A stretch of 55,320 nucleotides of DNA from Oscillospiraceae bacterium (GTDB lineage Bacteria > Bacillota > Clostridia > TANB77 > CAG-508): assembly GCA_009778695.1 (NCBI GenBank), contig WRFS01000009.1, positions 1 to 55,320 on the forward strand. Reading direction: 5' to 3'. Below, in pieces: positions 47,344-55,320 of this stretch. The notes beneath the pieces are model-generated. The model was not told the origin of the DNA. It saw only the letters and a program-made list of their open reading frames with translations, and searched no databases. How positions within the stretch are numbered: the first letter of the stretch is position 1; every line of letters begins with the position of its first letter. The position numbers and the translations under genes were made by a program.

Positions 47344-48345
47344 CTATCTTTCTTCTACACCTTTATTATTAACACTAATACCTTTTGTTTCGCCAAAATT
47401 ATGAGATAATTCTTTTAGATTAAAGAAATTTACTAAATTTGAAGAAAAAACTTGTTTCGCCTCATTTTCATTAAATATTTGTGTAACTCTATTTAACGAA
47501 TCATAATCTAGTGTTCTATTTTCTAAACTTAAAGTATTCCAATTATAATCAATATCAAAAATAATTTTATCTATATCTAAATATTTTTTAATAACACCTA
47601 GATATCCATGTTGTTTTAATAAACTTGGTTCAATCATTAATCGACTTGGTTCAGTCATCATCAGCACTTCTGGTCCAATAGCGACTGTTAAATTATTTGA
47701 GCCGTTTACTAATGCAAATGTCTCTAAATCCAATCTCGCACCATGATTTAAAATTGCCTTTAAATTGTTTTCTATAATAAAACTCGCCCAATCTTTAGGA
47801 CTATTTATTCTTCGTGTGGTGCTTACCCCAGAGCCGTTTTCCAAATTGTTATCAAAATCAGTATGTAATATCAAAGGAATGTTATTTTCTCTTAAGAATT
47901 TAATTATTCCTATATTAACATCATTTGGACCAGCTCCTGCACTAACTCCATGTATTTTTAAAGCTGTTGGATTATATTTTTCATATAATCTCATTAAAGA
48001 ATTATAGTCATCAAGTTTAGGATGAATTAACGGAACAAAAGAAATTCTTTTTGTATTTAGCTCTTTAATTTTTTTATCATAATAATCGTTAGCAACTTCA
48101 TAAGGACTATAAAATCCATTTTGTTGCAAATTCGCAAAATCACTACGATAACAGAACTCATTACTATAATTCCAGTACAAAACTCTTTTACTATTAATTA
48201 CTGGCGCGGGTACTGGCATAAGAAATGAGTAATCAATTCCTTGATTATCTGCAAAAATTATGTATTCGTTTACATCTGTTTCCCCATGAATCATATCTAT
48301 TCCAATATGGCTATGTGAATCTATTACTATTTTTCCATCTTTCAT
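47344..48345 (-). CDS. Amidohydrolase-family metal-dependent hydrolase
   Basis: A 333-residue TIM-barrel hydrolase of the amidohydrolase-2 type. It starts with KIVIDSHSHIGIDM (metal-binding H-x-H), has KIHGVSAGAGP and LILHTDFD in the middle, NHGARLDLE later, and FDIDYNW near the end. The substrate is unknown. It ends 16 bases before the peptidase gene start, so the two probably form an operon for degrading a small amide or peptide. Confidence 0.75.
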   Translation of the reverse strand: MKDGKIVIDSHSHIGIDMIHGETDVNEYIIFADNQGIDYSFLMPVPAPVINSKRVLYWNYSNEFCYRSDFANLQQNGFYSPYEVANDYYDKKIKELNTKRISFVPLIHPKLDDYNSLMRLYEKYNPTALKIHGVSAGAGPNDVNIGIIKFLRENNIPLILHTDFDNNLENGSGVSTTRRINSPKDWASFIIENNLKAILNHGARLDLETFALVNGSNNLTVAIGPEVLMMTEPSRLMIEPSLLKQHGYLGVIKKYLDIDKIIFDIDYNWNTLSLENRTLDYDSLNRVTQIFNENEAKQVFSSNLVNFFNLKELSHNFGETKGISVNNKGVEER

Positions 48346-48410
48346 TTTATTAGAATACTACAAATTATAAAAAAATTCAAGAGTTAATTAGTTTCTATAT
48401 TCTAATTCCT

Positions 48411-49022
48411 TCAAAAGAAATGGTCATACGGATACCCTGCCTCAATATATTTCTCTGTTAACTCCATTTTGTATTGTTCTAGCAACTCCAAATACTTACG
48501 TTTAAACACATTTTTACAAAGCCATTCTACACCCTCAACTTTAATTACTGTTTTGCCATCTTGATGATACTTATATTCTGAATAGCCTTCCACAAGCATT
48601 TTTGCTATTCCTCTTTGTACTGTTAACTTAGATTTTTCAAAATATTTTGTTAATTCACTAATAGTCATTTCTTTATAACCAAATTTTCTATTTGATTCAA
48701 GTTTTAATAATTCCTTATATTGTCTTATCCTATCTAAAAAGAAATCTATATCCGCATCAAGTTGTGGTTTTTCTTTTTGAAAATATACTTGCAATAACCA
48801 TGCATATCCTTCTACTAAAACATAAAATCTTTTGCTTCTCATCCTCTCACTTCTCCATCTGCAAGTAGGATGTTTTTCTAGCATTATATGTATGGCTTGC
48901 ATTAAATCTTTCATTGTTATTTTCGAACCATCTTTTCTAGTAATATTTTCTTTATTTAACCTATATAAAATTTTTCCATATGAAAGAAAAATTTTATCAT
49001 ATATTTCTACATCACTTACCAT
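48411..49022 (-). CDS. Hypothetical protein with helix-turn-helix-like region
   Basis: A 203-residue basic and helical protein. MTISELTKYFEKSKLTVQRGIAKMLVEG looks like a winged helix. The N-terminal half (TMKDLMQAIHIMLEKHPTCRW) is not recognised. AAGGAG precedes the start. It could be a replication or regulatory protein of the element. Confidence 0.5.
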   Translation of the reverse strand: MVSDVEIYDKIFLSYGKILYRLNKENITRKDGSKITMKDLMQAIHIMLEKHPTCRWRSERMRSKRFYVLVEGYAWLLQVYFQKEKPQLDADIDFFLDRIRQYKELLKLESNRKFGYKEMTISELTKYFEKSKLTVQRGIAKMLVEGYSEYKYHQDGKTVIKVEGVEWLCKNVFKRKYLELLEQYKMELTEKYIEAGYPYDHFF

Positions 49023-49238
49023 TATATTTTACATCTCCTTTTTAAAAAATTTTCTCTCAGCGAGCAAATGGGTATTAGGGAGTTATCCCTAAACAGGGGG
49101 GTCTACAGACCATGCTGGCGAATATGAGTCAAAAGCTTTGACATACCCTATTCGAGCAAAATTTCATTTTGCTATATATCAATTTTTCGTTCCGAAAATT
49201 GATAATTTTTACATAGATATACGATTATTTTTTTAGTT

Positions 49239-49281
49239 AGGTGTTTTTATTTTATAGAATTTCTATAAAATAAAAACACCT
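49239..49281. terminator. Perfect inverted repeat, possible terminator
   Basis: AGGTGTTTTTATTTTATAGA pairs perfectly with 49262-49281. The gap 49023-49347 has this and one small hairpin (AGCAAAATTTCATTTTGCT), and no gene. Confidence 0.5.
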
Positions 49282-49347
49282 GAAGTATAAAGACTACAAG
49301 TGTTAACTATTTAATTAAATCATAAAATATTTTTATAAAAATATTAA

Positions 49348-49887
49348 TTATTTAGTGTTATAAATATTTAAGATAATATTATCTAAATGTGTATCAATAT
49401 TACACAAGATATTTGGTATTTTGTCCTTAACAGCATCTCCAGTAAAATATGTATTACCTTGACAAATATTTTCGGTTATAAAATCATCAAGTTTTTGCTT
49501 TTCACTTTTTATTCCTTTTATTTCATCATTGCAGCTTAAATATTTTGACAACTCTTCAAGAACTCTTATTTTATTATCTATGTATTTGAATGAATACAAG
49601 TATTCAGAATGCTTGTCCACTTCTATTGGCTTATTATCAAAAACTTTATGAAGTTTCTGTTGTAATAAACCAATAACATCCTCAACTTTTTCATTCTTTT
49701 TTCTCCTGTCATCTGTGAATATTGTGAGAAACAATATTACAAATGACACTGCTACGACAGTTAATATATCCATTAGATTATAATTAAATAACATACAGCT
49801 ATTAGAAAAAATGGCTCCTAGAATTATAAAAACAGCTAAAAGTATTGCTAAAATAACACAAATTATTAAAATCTTATTCTTACTCAT
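49348..49887 (-). CDS. Two-helix membrane protein of the GHKL-DUF4325 operon
   Basis: The 179-residue product has two hydrophobic N-terminal helices (residues 6-27 and 38-58). A soluble charged helical domain follows (KVEDVIGLLQQKLHKVF ...), with no known motif. It begins one base after DUF4325, so the genes are coupled. In this position it could be the membrane effector or anchor of a signalling switch. Confidence 0.6.
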   Translation of the reverse strand: MSKNKILIICVILAILLAVFIILGAIFSNSCMLFNYNLMDILTVVAVSFVILFLTIFTDDRRKKNEKVEDVIGLLQQKLHKVFDNKPIEVDKHSEYLYSFKYIDNKIRVLEELSKYLSCNDEIKGIKSEKQKLDDFITENICQGNTYFTGDAVKDKIPNILCNIDTHLDNIILNIYNTK

Positions 49888-49888
49888 T

Positions 49889-50242
49889 TTAGCTCTCCTT
49901 ACTCAAAGGATTGGCTACTGCTTCTTCAATATATCCTTTTATTTTTTCAATCCAAGTTTTGTTATCATTAGATATTATCAATATATTTTGAACCTTTTTA
50001 TATTTTTCATCATTTTCTTTTTTCAACCTTCGTACAAGACCACCAAAAGCCTCTTCTAAAAAGGAAGAACCATATCCGTATCCTCCATCTAAATTCACTG
50101 TCAATATTTCATTATTTTCTACGCTCTTAATAAATTTAGGATACAATAATTCATCTCTAAACTTTTCACCTGATTTTGGCCCTTGATATTCGTATCTTGC
50201 ACCTGGTTTATCTGTATATTCCTTAACAACATTAATTTCCAT
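49889..50242 (-). CDS. DUF4325 (STAS-like) protein
   Basis: A 117-residue protein with the DUF4325 signature: RYEYQGPKSGEKFRDELL, then LTVNLDGGYGYGSSFLEEAFGGLVRRL. The domain is STAS-like and commonly accompanies GHKL ATPases, hinting at an anti-sigma/anti-anti-sigma-style switch. It overlaps the upstream ATPase gene by 11 bases. Confidence 0.8.
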   Translation of the reverse strand: MEINVVKEYTDKPGARYEYQGPKSGEKFRDELLYPKFIKSVENNEILTVNLDGGYGYGSSFLEEAFGGLVRRLKKENDEKYKKVQNILIISNDNKTWIEKIKGYIEEAVANPLSKES

Positions 50243-51314
50243 CTATAACGTCCTCCTTTTTAATTTCCCAACAAAATATAGTTCCTTTTAAATCATTTTC
50301 TAAATCTCTTGAGTAATCTTTTAAATAATATGCTCTATTTGATATTATTACTAAATTACTAATCTTGTTACTAGTAAACTGTTCATAAATTGATGGTAAT
50401 CCATTTCCTCTTTCGATTTGTCCAGTTTTGCTTCTTTTTTCAATTCCGCTCACTCCAGCCTCAATATATTTGTATTCTTTATCCAAATTAAAACTTTCTA
50501 AAAACTCTTCAAACCTTTTCTTTTTAATGGTGGTTGGTATTCCTAATCCATTGTCCATAAAAGTATACTTTATTTTATCAGCATCATTTTCTACAAAAAT
50601 ATACCAACTATGCTCAAAAAGGTTTTCTTTATCATATGCGTGATCTGATATGTTAGTTATCATTTCTGTTAACATGGTAAATAAAAAATTTATTTCAATA
50701 TTACTTTTATTTACTTTTTTGCAAGTAAAATCAATTACTTTTTTCCTAATATCAATTCCATCGGTATATACATAGCCTTTTCCTGTTTCAATTTGTATAT
50801 TTCTACTTGTCCTAATTAAATTTTCCTTTGCTGTTTCCATATATTTTAAAAATCCCGAATTCTTCAAAAATTGATTCATTTCTTTATCTTTAGGAAAATT
50901 TCCTCTCCAATTTATTGGTAATAATTTAACGCCCCTCGTATTTCTTATTATTGTTAATAAATACATTAGTGCATCACATGTTATATGAGTAGTATTCTCC
51001 ATATTTATTAAAAAATTACGTGAAAAACTTTTATTCTCGTTAATTCTTATATTTTCTACCTGAGTAATAATTTTATTAAAAAAATTGATTGTTTCTTCTG
51101 GATTATCTATTATACTAAAAATAGATGGAACTATAAAAGTTTTAAAAGGTATTGCATCTTTAACACTTTGTAGTTTTTTCAACTCATTTCTATTAACATG
51201 TTTATGTCTTTTGTTGCGTTTTAATTTACTTTTATAATTTTTTTCATCATTTCTTTTTTTCCATCGTCTATAATTGGGATTATTTTTATGAATACTGCTC
51301 ACCTCTTTTTTCAA
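50232..51314 (-). CDS. GHKL ATPase-domain protein with STAS-like region
   Basis: The 360 residues begin with a very basic segment, then a STAS-like region (FLINMENTTHITCDALMYLL, about 100-170), then a GHKL ATPase fold with TEMITNISDHAYD (N box), FMDNGLGIP (G1) and QIERGNGLPSIYEQF (G2). There is no clear histidine phospho-acceptor. First gene of a three-gene operon with DUF4325 and a membrane protein; such operons occur in defence islands, but the function is unproven. Confidence 0.72.
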   Translation of the reverse strand: MKKEVSSIHKNNPNYRRWKKRNDEKNYKSKLKRNKRHKHVNRNELKKLQSVKDAIPFKTFIVPSIFSIIDNPEETINFFNKIITQVENIRINENKSFSRNFLINMENTTHITCDALMYLLTIIRNTRGVKLLPINWRGNFPKDKEMNQFLKNSGFLKYMETAKENLIRTSRNIQIETGKGYVYTDGIDIRKKVIDFTCKKVNKSNIEINFLFTMLTEMITNISDHAYDKENLFEHSWYIFVENDADKIKYTFMDNGLGIPTTIKKKRFEEFLESFNLDKEYKYIEAGVSGIEKRSKTGQIERGNGLPSIYEQFTSNKISNLVIISNRAYYLKDYSRDLENDLKGTIFCWEIKKEDVIDGN

Positions 51315-52132
51315 TTAGTACAATTCTACCACAAAATCGAAGAAAAGCCAAGAAGAAAATTTATGTTAATAATCTTCAAACAATAAAATAGGGGTTATTA
51401 AGTTATATATAAAACATGAAATTAAATAATATTTTAAATGAAATATAGAAACCAGAGGGAGGGAGTGAAGTGGAAATGGAGTAGTAATCCCATTTTTGTA
51501 AATATAAATTACTACACCATATTTAACTGAAACCGTCAGTCGGTCACTTCGTTTTCATGGCAGTCTAGTAGGTAGCATTGCTACTGCAATTGTCGTTATA
51601 TAGATATAACTTTGTGCATACTCGTCCACACTTTTTACAATTGCAAATCCCTAATCCGAGTTTTGCCGCCCATACTCTTTTTTTATTGTAGGTTTATGTT
51701 GAAAAATCCTACTTACGCACTTTGTACAATTAGACTATTTATACTAATACGAATGAATTTTTTTGCGTCGGCTCATTACACCTTTCACGTTTATAGAGGT
51801 AGTGGCATCTCTTTAAAAAACAAAAACACATTTGTAATTTCTAATTTCTTAAGAATTACAAATATGTTCTCGTTTTAGTATATTTAATTAAGCTCTAAAA
51901 TTAGTTTTAAAGCATTTTCATAGGATAAGTAGTACAATATCAATAGTAGCTTAACTATTATGTTAAAAAAGTTCTAACAGAAGTTCTAACAAACTTCTTA
52001 AAAAGTGAGTTTTTCTGAAAGTCTTTAATGTTGGTCTTTATATAAATTATTTAGTCTTAACACTAGAAACAACAGGACTTTAACAAATGTTATTTATTAT
52101 TAAATATCGTTATATATTAAATAAGTCAAAAA
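51315..52132. other. Gene-free right end of the element
   Basis: More than 800 bases with no ORF that I can support. It includes paired arm-type sites near the end. 51470-51620 has slightly higher GC, but no structure that I recognise. Confidence 0.5.
51969..51991. repeat. Integrase arm-type sites, right
   Basis: AAGTTCTAACA twice, 12 bases apart, the same motif pair as at 35887-35910, 140 bases inside the right end. Confidence 0.6.
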
Positions 52133-52178
52133 ACTGAAAATCCTTGTGTCATTGGTTCGATTCCAATTCGAGGCACCA
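52133..52178 (+). pseudogene. tRNA-Phe(GAA), 3' half (split by integrative element)
   Basis: Starts with the core ACTGAAAATC, then TCCTT-side anticodon stem, GGTTCGATTCC T-arm, acceptor TCGAGGC and CCA. It complements the 5' half at 35662-35701. Confidence 0.9.
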
Positions 52179-52256
52179 AAAGATATTATCGTCGCACCAG
52201 GCGATTAAGGCGACAGTCAATTGTAAAAGGTTGGCTTTTTTTGTTGCGTGAAATGT

Positions 52257-52284
52257 ATGGGCGGATATTATCCGCCCGCAATAA
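52257..52284. repeat. GGGCGGAT palindrome
   Basis: ATGGGCGGATATTATCCGCC is a degenerate member of the GTAGGGGCG repeat family, outside the integrative element. Confidence 0.5.
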
Positions 52285-52449
52285 CTTGCCACCGCCATTT
52301 ATAAAATTAAATTGCAAATTATGTTAATTTGTGATACACTTTGTTGTAAGTCTTACAATATGTAGGCAAAATTTCAAGAGGAATTTTTATTATCAAGCAC
52401 GATTGTGTTAGTTTAAGCAAAATCAAAAACATGAAAGGAGCATTGTCTT

Positions 52450-53190
52450 ATGTGGACACCAGAAGTTAAGACACATGAAAATTTTACACTTTGGGTTACC
52501 CATGAATGTAATATGAATTGTGTGTTTTGCAGGGATTCGGAGAACCAACCGATTAAAGGCTTTATGACAATGGAAGAGGTTGCACGCTCTCTGACTCATG
52601 CAAAAGAAACGGGCATTAAAACTGTTCTCATTGGTGGTGGAGAACCAACATTACACCCAAACATCATTGAAATAGCACAGATGTCTAAAGACATGGGCTT
52701 TTTCACTGTAATTACCACCAACTACACGAAACCAGAGAGTATAAAGGCGTTAGATGGGATTTGTGATACTATCAATATTTCGGTTTATCCTGAAAATAAA
52801 GACAGTATCCCCAGTCAAAAAAATTTCAAGTCCAACATATACCTTAAAGTGTTGTTGTACAAAGGTAGGTTTGAAACTAAAGAAGATTTTGACGCTTTTA
52901 TAGACCGCTATGAACAACTTACACCTAACATGGGGTTTTGTTGTATGAGAGGTCATACGGAATGGTGTGAGGAACACAAAGATATAGAGTGGCTGAATAG
53001 TTTGCCTATCGAAAAAGAAGTAATGACAGACAGAGGCAATCCATGTTGGATTTATCGAGGACATGTGATTGATAGAAAAGACTTAAGCACCTTTAAAAAG
53101 GCTCATATGATGGTAGATGTTCGTGGTTTGCTCTTTGATAAGCAAGGAAAATGGGTATTGCCAGAAGAAAGTGAAGCAATTATTGAATAA
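52450..53190 (+). CDS. Radical SAM protein, function unknown
   Basis: A 246-residue protein with the [4Fe-4S] motif CNMNCVFC near residue 20 and the GGGEPTL segment of radical SAM enzymes. Later cysteines (MGFCCMRGHTEWCEEH, NPCWIYRG) may hold another cluster or zinc. GAAAGGAGCATTGTCTT precedes the ATG. Codon use is slightly GC-richer than host genes. It stands alone after the tRNA-Phe half. A role in modifying a peptide or small molecule is possible but unsupported. Confidence 0.75.
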   Translation: MWTPEVKTHENFTLWVTHECNMNCVFCRDSENQPIKGFMTMEEVARSLTHAKETGIKTVLIGGGEPTLHPNIIEIAQMSKDMGFFTVITTNYTKPESIKALDGICDTINISVYPENKDSIPSQKNFKSNIYLKVLLYKGRFETKEDFDAFIDRYEQLTPNMGFCCMRGHTEWCEEHKDIEWLNSLPIEKEVMTDRGNPCWIYRGHVIDRKDLSTFKKAHMMVDVRGLLFDKQGKWVLPEESEAIIE

Positions 53191-53431
53191 TCATTTCACG
53201 GCGAAGTAAAATTATGATTATGATACGCAAGTAATCAAAGAAAAAATGCTAATGTAGTATAACTATTGTTAGCATTTTTTCTTTTATAAAATAATATATA
53301 CGATTTTAAGTCTTTACAATTTACATAAAATATGTTAAAATAACAGCGTAATATTGCAAAATTATGGTAGAATACAATAATAATCGGAATTGATAAGAAA
53401 TAACATAATTTGAAAAATAAGGAGAACTTTA

Positions 53432-54895
53432 ATGAATGCAAGTTTAGCATATTTATTTAGAAAACGACATATAACACATGATAAAAAAGAACAAGAAATT
53501 TTTACTTTTGAAGATATTGTAATGGGTTTATCATTTGCTAATACAGAAGATAATGAGCTTTTTCACATTGTAACTGGAAAATCAGCAGGAATACTTGCTG
53601 CTCAATTAAATGAAGATGGAAATGAAACTGAATATGTTGTAATTTTATTAAATATGAACGAGGCAGTAAAAGCAAATGATAATAGGGTTAATTTTGAAGG
53701 TATAAGAAATAACCTAATTAAAAGAAATGGTAAGTATTATATTCGTAGTGAAAAATCACCAACTTCTTTATCAAGGCTTATAGATAAAAAACTAATTAGA
53801 ATTTGTGATGAAACCTTCAGTGAAAAATCATCTGATTTTGATGAAGAAGCGTTCGAAAAAACATCAAATATATCTAAAATGTACTCTTTTATAAAAAAGA
53901 CAATAATATCTCAAGATGAGCAAATAATGCAAATACTTACAACTCTATTTAAAAATCAAACAGTTGTAAAATCAAAATTAGATATTGATTTAATTGCAAA
54001 ATTAAAAGAAAATCTATTGATTTTTGGTTCAACTGGGACAGGTAAAACTGAAATATTAAAACGTATTTCGAGACTTTATAAAATACCTATTGTTATTCAA
54101 GATGCCACTTCATTATCTGAAACTGGATATCAAGGTCGTAAAATATCAGATATGTTTAATGATTTAATGTCAGCAGCAGGTGGAGATGTACAACTTGCAG
54201 AAAGAGGAATATTAGTAATAGACGAATTTGACAAGTTGGCTGAAAAACCTGAAGATAATCAATCTCACGTTTCCAGGGCAGGAGTTCAAAGAGGATTATT
54301 AAAGTTGTTAGACGGATCAGAATTTTACGTTGATGGTAAGAAATTTGACACATCAAGACTTACAGTTGTTGCATTAGGGGCATTTACAGGAATTGTAAAA
54401 GATACTAATACTCAACAAATAGGAGTTGGTGCTGATAAAGAACGTACACAAGTAGATGTAGATAATTATAAAGACGTAACAACTGAAGACTTTACTAATT
54501 ATGGAATTATTAGAGAGCTTATTGGTAGATTTTCGAAGTTTGTTAAAATGAGTCCGTTAAAAGAAAAAGACATTAAAAAAATATTAGTAGAGTCAGATTT
54601 CAGTCCATTAAATACATATAAAAAATTATTTGAATTATTGGGAATAGAATTTAGTTATAATGATGATTTCGTTAACTGGTTAGCAGAAAGGGCTGTACAG
54701 TTGAATAGTGGTGCTAGAAGTTTGAAAACAGTTTTTGATGAGAGCATAAGTGGTGCAATGTTTAAAATTTTTGCAGGAGAATATTCCAATGTTTCTCTAG
54801 TAAGACCAGAATCAGAAGATGGTAGGCCATATGTATTAACTAAAAAAGGACAGGAAAAGCCACCAGAAAAAGAGAAAAAAGGCTTTTTCAGATAA
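53432..54895 (+). CDS. ClpX-like AAA+ ATPase without zinc finger
   Basis: The 487-residue protein has a novel N-terminal domain (about 1-170). A ClpX-type AAA+ module follows: Walker A FGSTGTGKTEI, pore region ATSLSETGYQGRKISDMF, Walker B GILVIDEFDKLA, and the NSGARSLKTVFDE sensor-2 segment. It lacks the ClpX zinc domain, so it does not obviously use ClpP, and its partner is unknown. AAGGAGAAC precedes the ATG. A terminator follows at 54908. CGG is absent in frame. Confidence 0.8.
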   Translation: MNASLAYLFRKRHITHDKKEQEIFTFEDIVMGLSFANTEDNELFHIVTGKSAGILAAQLNEDGNETEYVVILLNMNEAVKANDNRVNFEGIRNNLIKRNGKYYIRSEKSPTSLSRLIDKKLIRICDETFSEKSSDFDEEAFEKTSNISKMYSFIKKTIISQDEQIMQILTTLFKNQTVVKSKLDIDLIAKLKENLLIFGSTGTGKTEILKRISRLYKIPIVIQDATSLSETGYQGRKISDMFNDLMSAAGGDVQLAERGILVIDEFDKLAEKPEDNQSHVSRAGVQRGLLKLLDGSEFYVDGKKFDTSRLTVVALGAFTGIVKDTNTQQIGVGADKERTQVDVDNYKDVTTEDFTNYGIIRELIGRFSKFVKMSPLKEKDIKKILVESDFSPLNTYKKLFELLGIEFSYNDDFVNWLAERAVQLNSGARSLKTVFDESISGAMFKIFAGEYSNVSLVRPESEDGRPYVLTKKGQEKPPEKEKKGFFR

Positions 54896-54907
54896 TATAT
54901 ATATATT

Positions 54908-54940
54908 AGGACATATCCCAATTTCGAGATATGTCCTTTT
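54908..54940 (+). terminator. Terminator after the AAA+ gene
   Basis: AGGACATATC and GATATGTCCT pair, followed by TTTT. Confidence 0.7.
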
Positions 54941-54975
54941 GCATTTTTAGTAGATATCTATCTTTCCATTTTAGA

Positions 54976-55020
54976 ATATTAGACAGTATATTTGCATTTG
55001 TGTTCCTTTCCTCTGTTACT
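54976..55020 (-). pseudogene. Fragment of a second tyrosine integrase gene
   Basis: ATATTAGACAGTATATTTGC and the following bases closely match 35994-36040, the C-terminal coding end of the integrase. Only about 45 bases remain. They suggest a decayed related element next to this site. The rest of 54896-55218 has one hairpin (about 55036-55075) and a promoter. Confidence 0.6.
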
Positions 55021-55117
55021 CCAACAATTTATATTTTGTCAAATATTACCTTACTTTTTTTAAAGTAATATTTGACGAAACCCGCAGAAAATAAACAAAT
55101 TTTTTTAAAAAAAGTAT

Positions 55118-55146
55118 TGACAAGTTTTTTAAAAAGGTGTAGGATT
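55118..55146 (+). promoter_or_regulatory. Possible promoter for the last gene
   Basis: TTGACA at 55118 and TAGGAT 17 bases later, about 75 bases before the start codon. Confidence 0.45.
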
Positions 55147-55218
55147 TTATCAAAAGAAAAGTTTTATTGTAAAATTTTTCGATAGGGTTTTTTTATATTA
55201 TTAAAGGGGGATACAATA

Positions 55219-55320
55219 ATGAATGGAGAAAAAAGAAGTATCAAAAAGAAAATTTTATGGAAATTAATGGTGTCATTTGTGCTATTAATTTTTTTATTGC
55301 AGCCAATGGCAATTGCAGCA
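55219..55320 (+). CDS. Start of an exported protein (truncated by window end)
   Basis: ATG at 55219 follows AAAGGGGGATACAAT. The first 34 residues are a signal peptide: basic start (NGEKRSIKKKI), hydrophobic core (LMVSFVLLIFLLQP) and A-I-A-A. The mature part lies outside the window, so no function is assigned. Confidence 0.7.
   Translation, partial: MNGEKRSIKKKILWKLMVSFVLLIFLLQPMAIAA

Larger units (their letters stand above)
35692..52142. mobile_element. 16.4-kb tyrosine-integrase element inserted in tRNA-Phe
   Basis: The direct repeat ACTGAAAATC at 35692-35701 and 52133-52142 bounds it, exactly at the anticodon loop of a split tRNA-Phe. An integrase and excisionase lie at the left end. Paired AGTTCTAACA motifs occur inside both ends. 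No conjugation or phage-structural genes are visible, so it is an integrative cargo element, possibly mobilised by others. Confidence 0.88.

Overview
The window looks like the chromosome of an AT-rich, spore-forming Clostridia-type Firmicute, probably an uncultured gut anaerobe. Supporting genes are tig-clpP-clpX, spoVT, a sigK gene interrupted by a skin-type element, pyruvate formate-lyase with its activase, and typical sigma-A promoters and Rho-independent terminators. I cannot place it to genus.

Layout. 1-21.4 kb is chromosomal core: murC, tig, clpP, clpX, ileS, a DUF2207 membrane protein, spoVT, a P-type ATPase flanked by two unassigned ncRNAs with near-identical promoters, a YvyF-like protein, pflA, pflB, an XRE regulator, tcdA and an RdgB/Ham1-like pyrophosphatase. 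Long-hairpin repeats and two other repeat families are scattered through it. 21.5-28.95 kb is sigK, split by a 6.74-kb skin-like element. That element carries a large serine recombinase, an HpaII-type restriction-modification pair, a three-helix membrane protein with a 42-residue partner, and a type II Thoeris pair (TIR-like ThsB plus membrane/macro ThsA). 29-35.3 kb returns to core: uvrA, an acyltransferase and glmS. At 35.5-52.2 kb a tRNA cluster (Val, Asp, Phe) is invaded by a 16.4-kb tyrosine-integrase element. It cuts a tRNA-Phe gene in the anticodon loop and carries its own complete tRNA-Phe. Its cargo includes integrase/excisionase, a DUF6076 protein, a sensor kinase with a 13-residue amphipathic peptide and a Spo0A-like regulator, AsnRS-like and AspRS-like genes of foreign composition, a peptidase E, an amidohydrolase, and a GHKL-ATPase/DUF4325/membrane-protein operon. 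52.2-55.3 kb holds a radical SAM protein, a ClpX-like AAA+ protein and the start of an exported protein, with a fragment of a second integrase.

Main observation. Seven genes (murC, DUF2207, spoVT, P-type ATPase, tcdA, an XRE regulator, peptidase E) are each split by one extra base (two in DUF2207). In each, the reading frame runs exactly into an in-frame CGG codon. Skipping the C, so that CGGN is read as GGN (glycine), restores the full-length protein, several times at a family-conserved glycine. In my by-eye scan of the other host-like genes CGG never occurs in frame, although it is frequent out of frame. The only in-frame CGG codons that behave as arginine are in the two GC-richer, apparently imported aminoacyl-tRNA synthetase genes. 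This suggests that CGG is not a normal arginine codon here and that CGGN is decoded as glycine by +1 frameshifting or quadruplet decoding. This is inference from sequence and needs proteomic and tRNA evidence.
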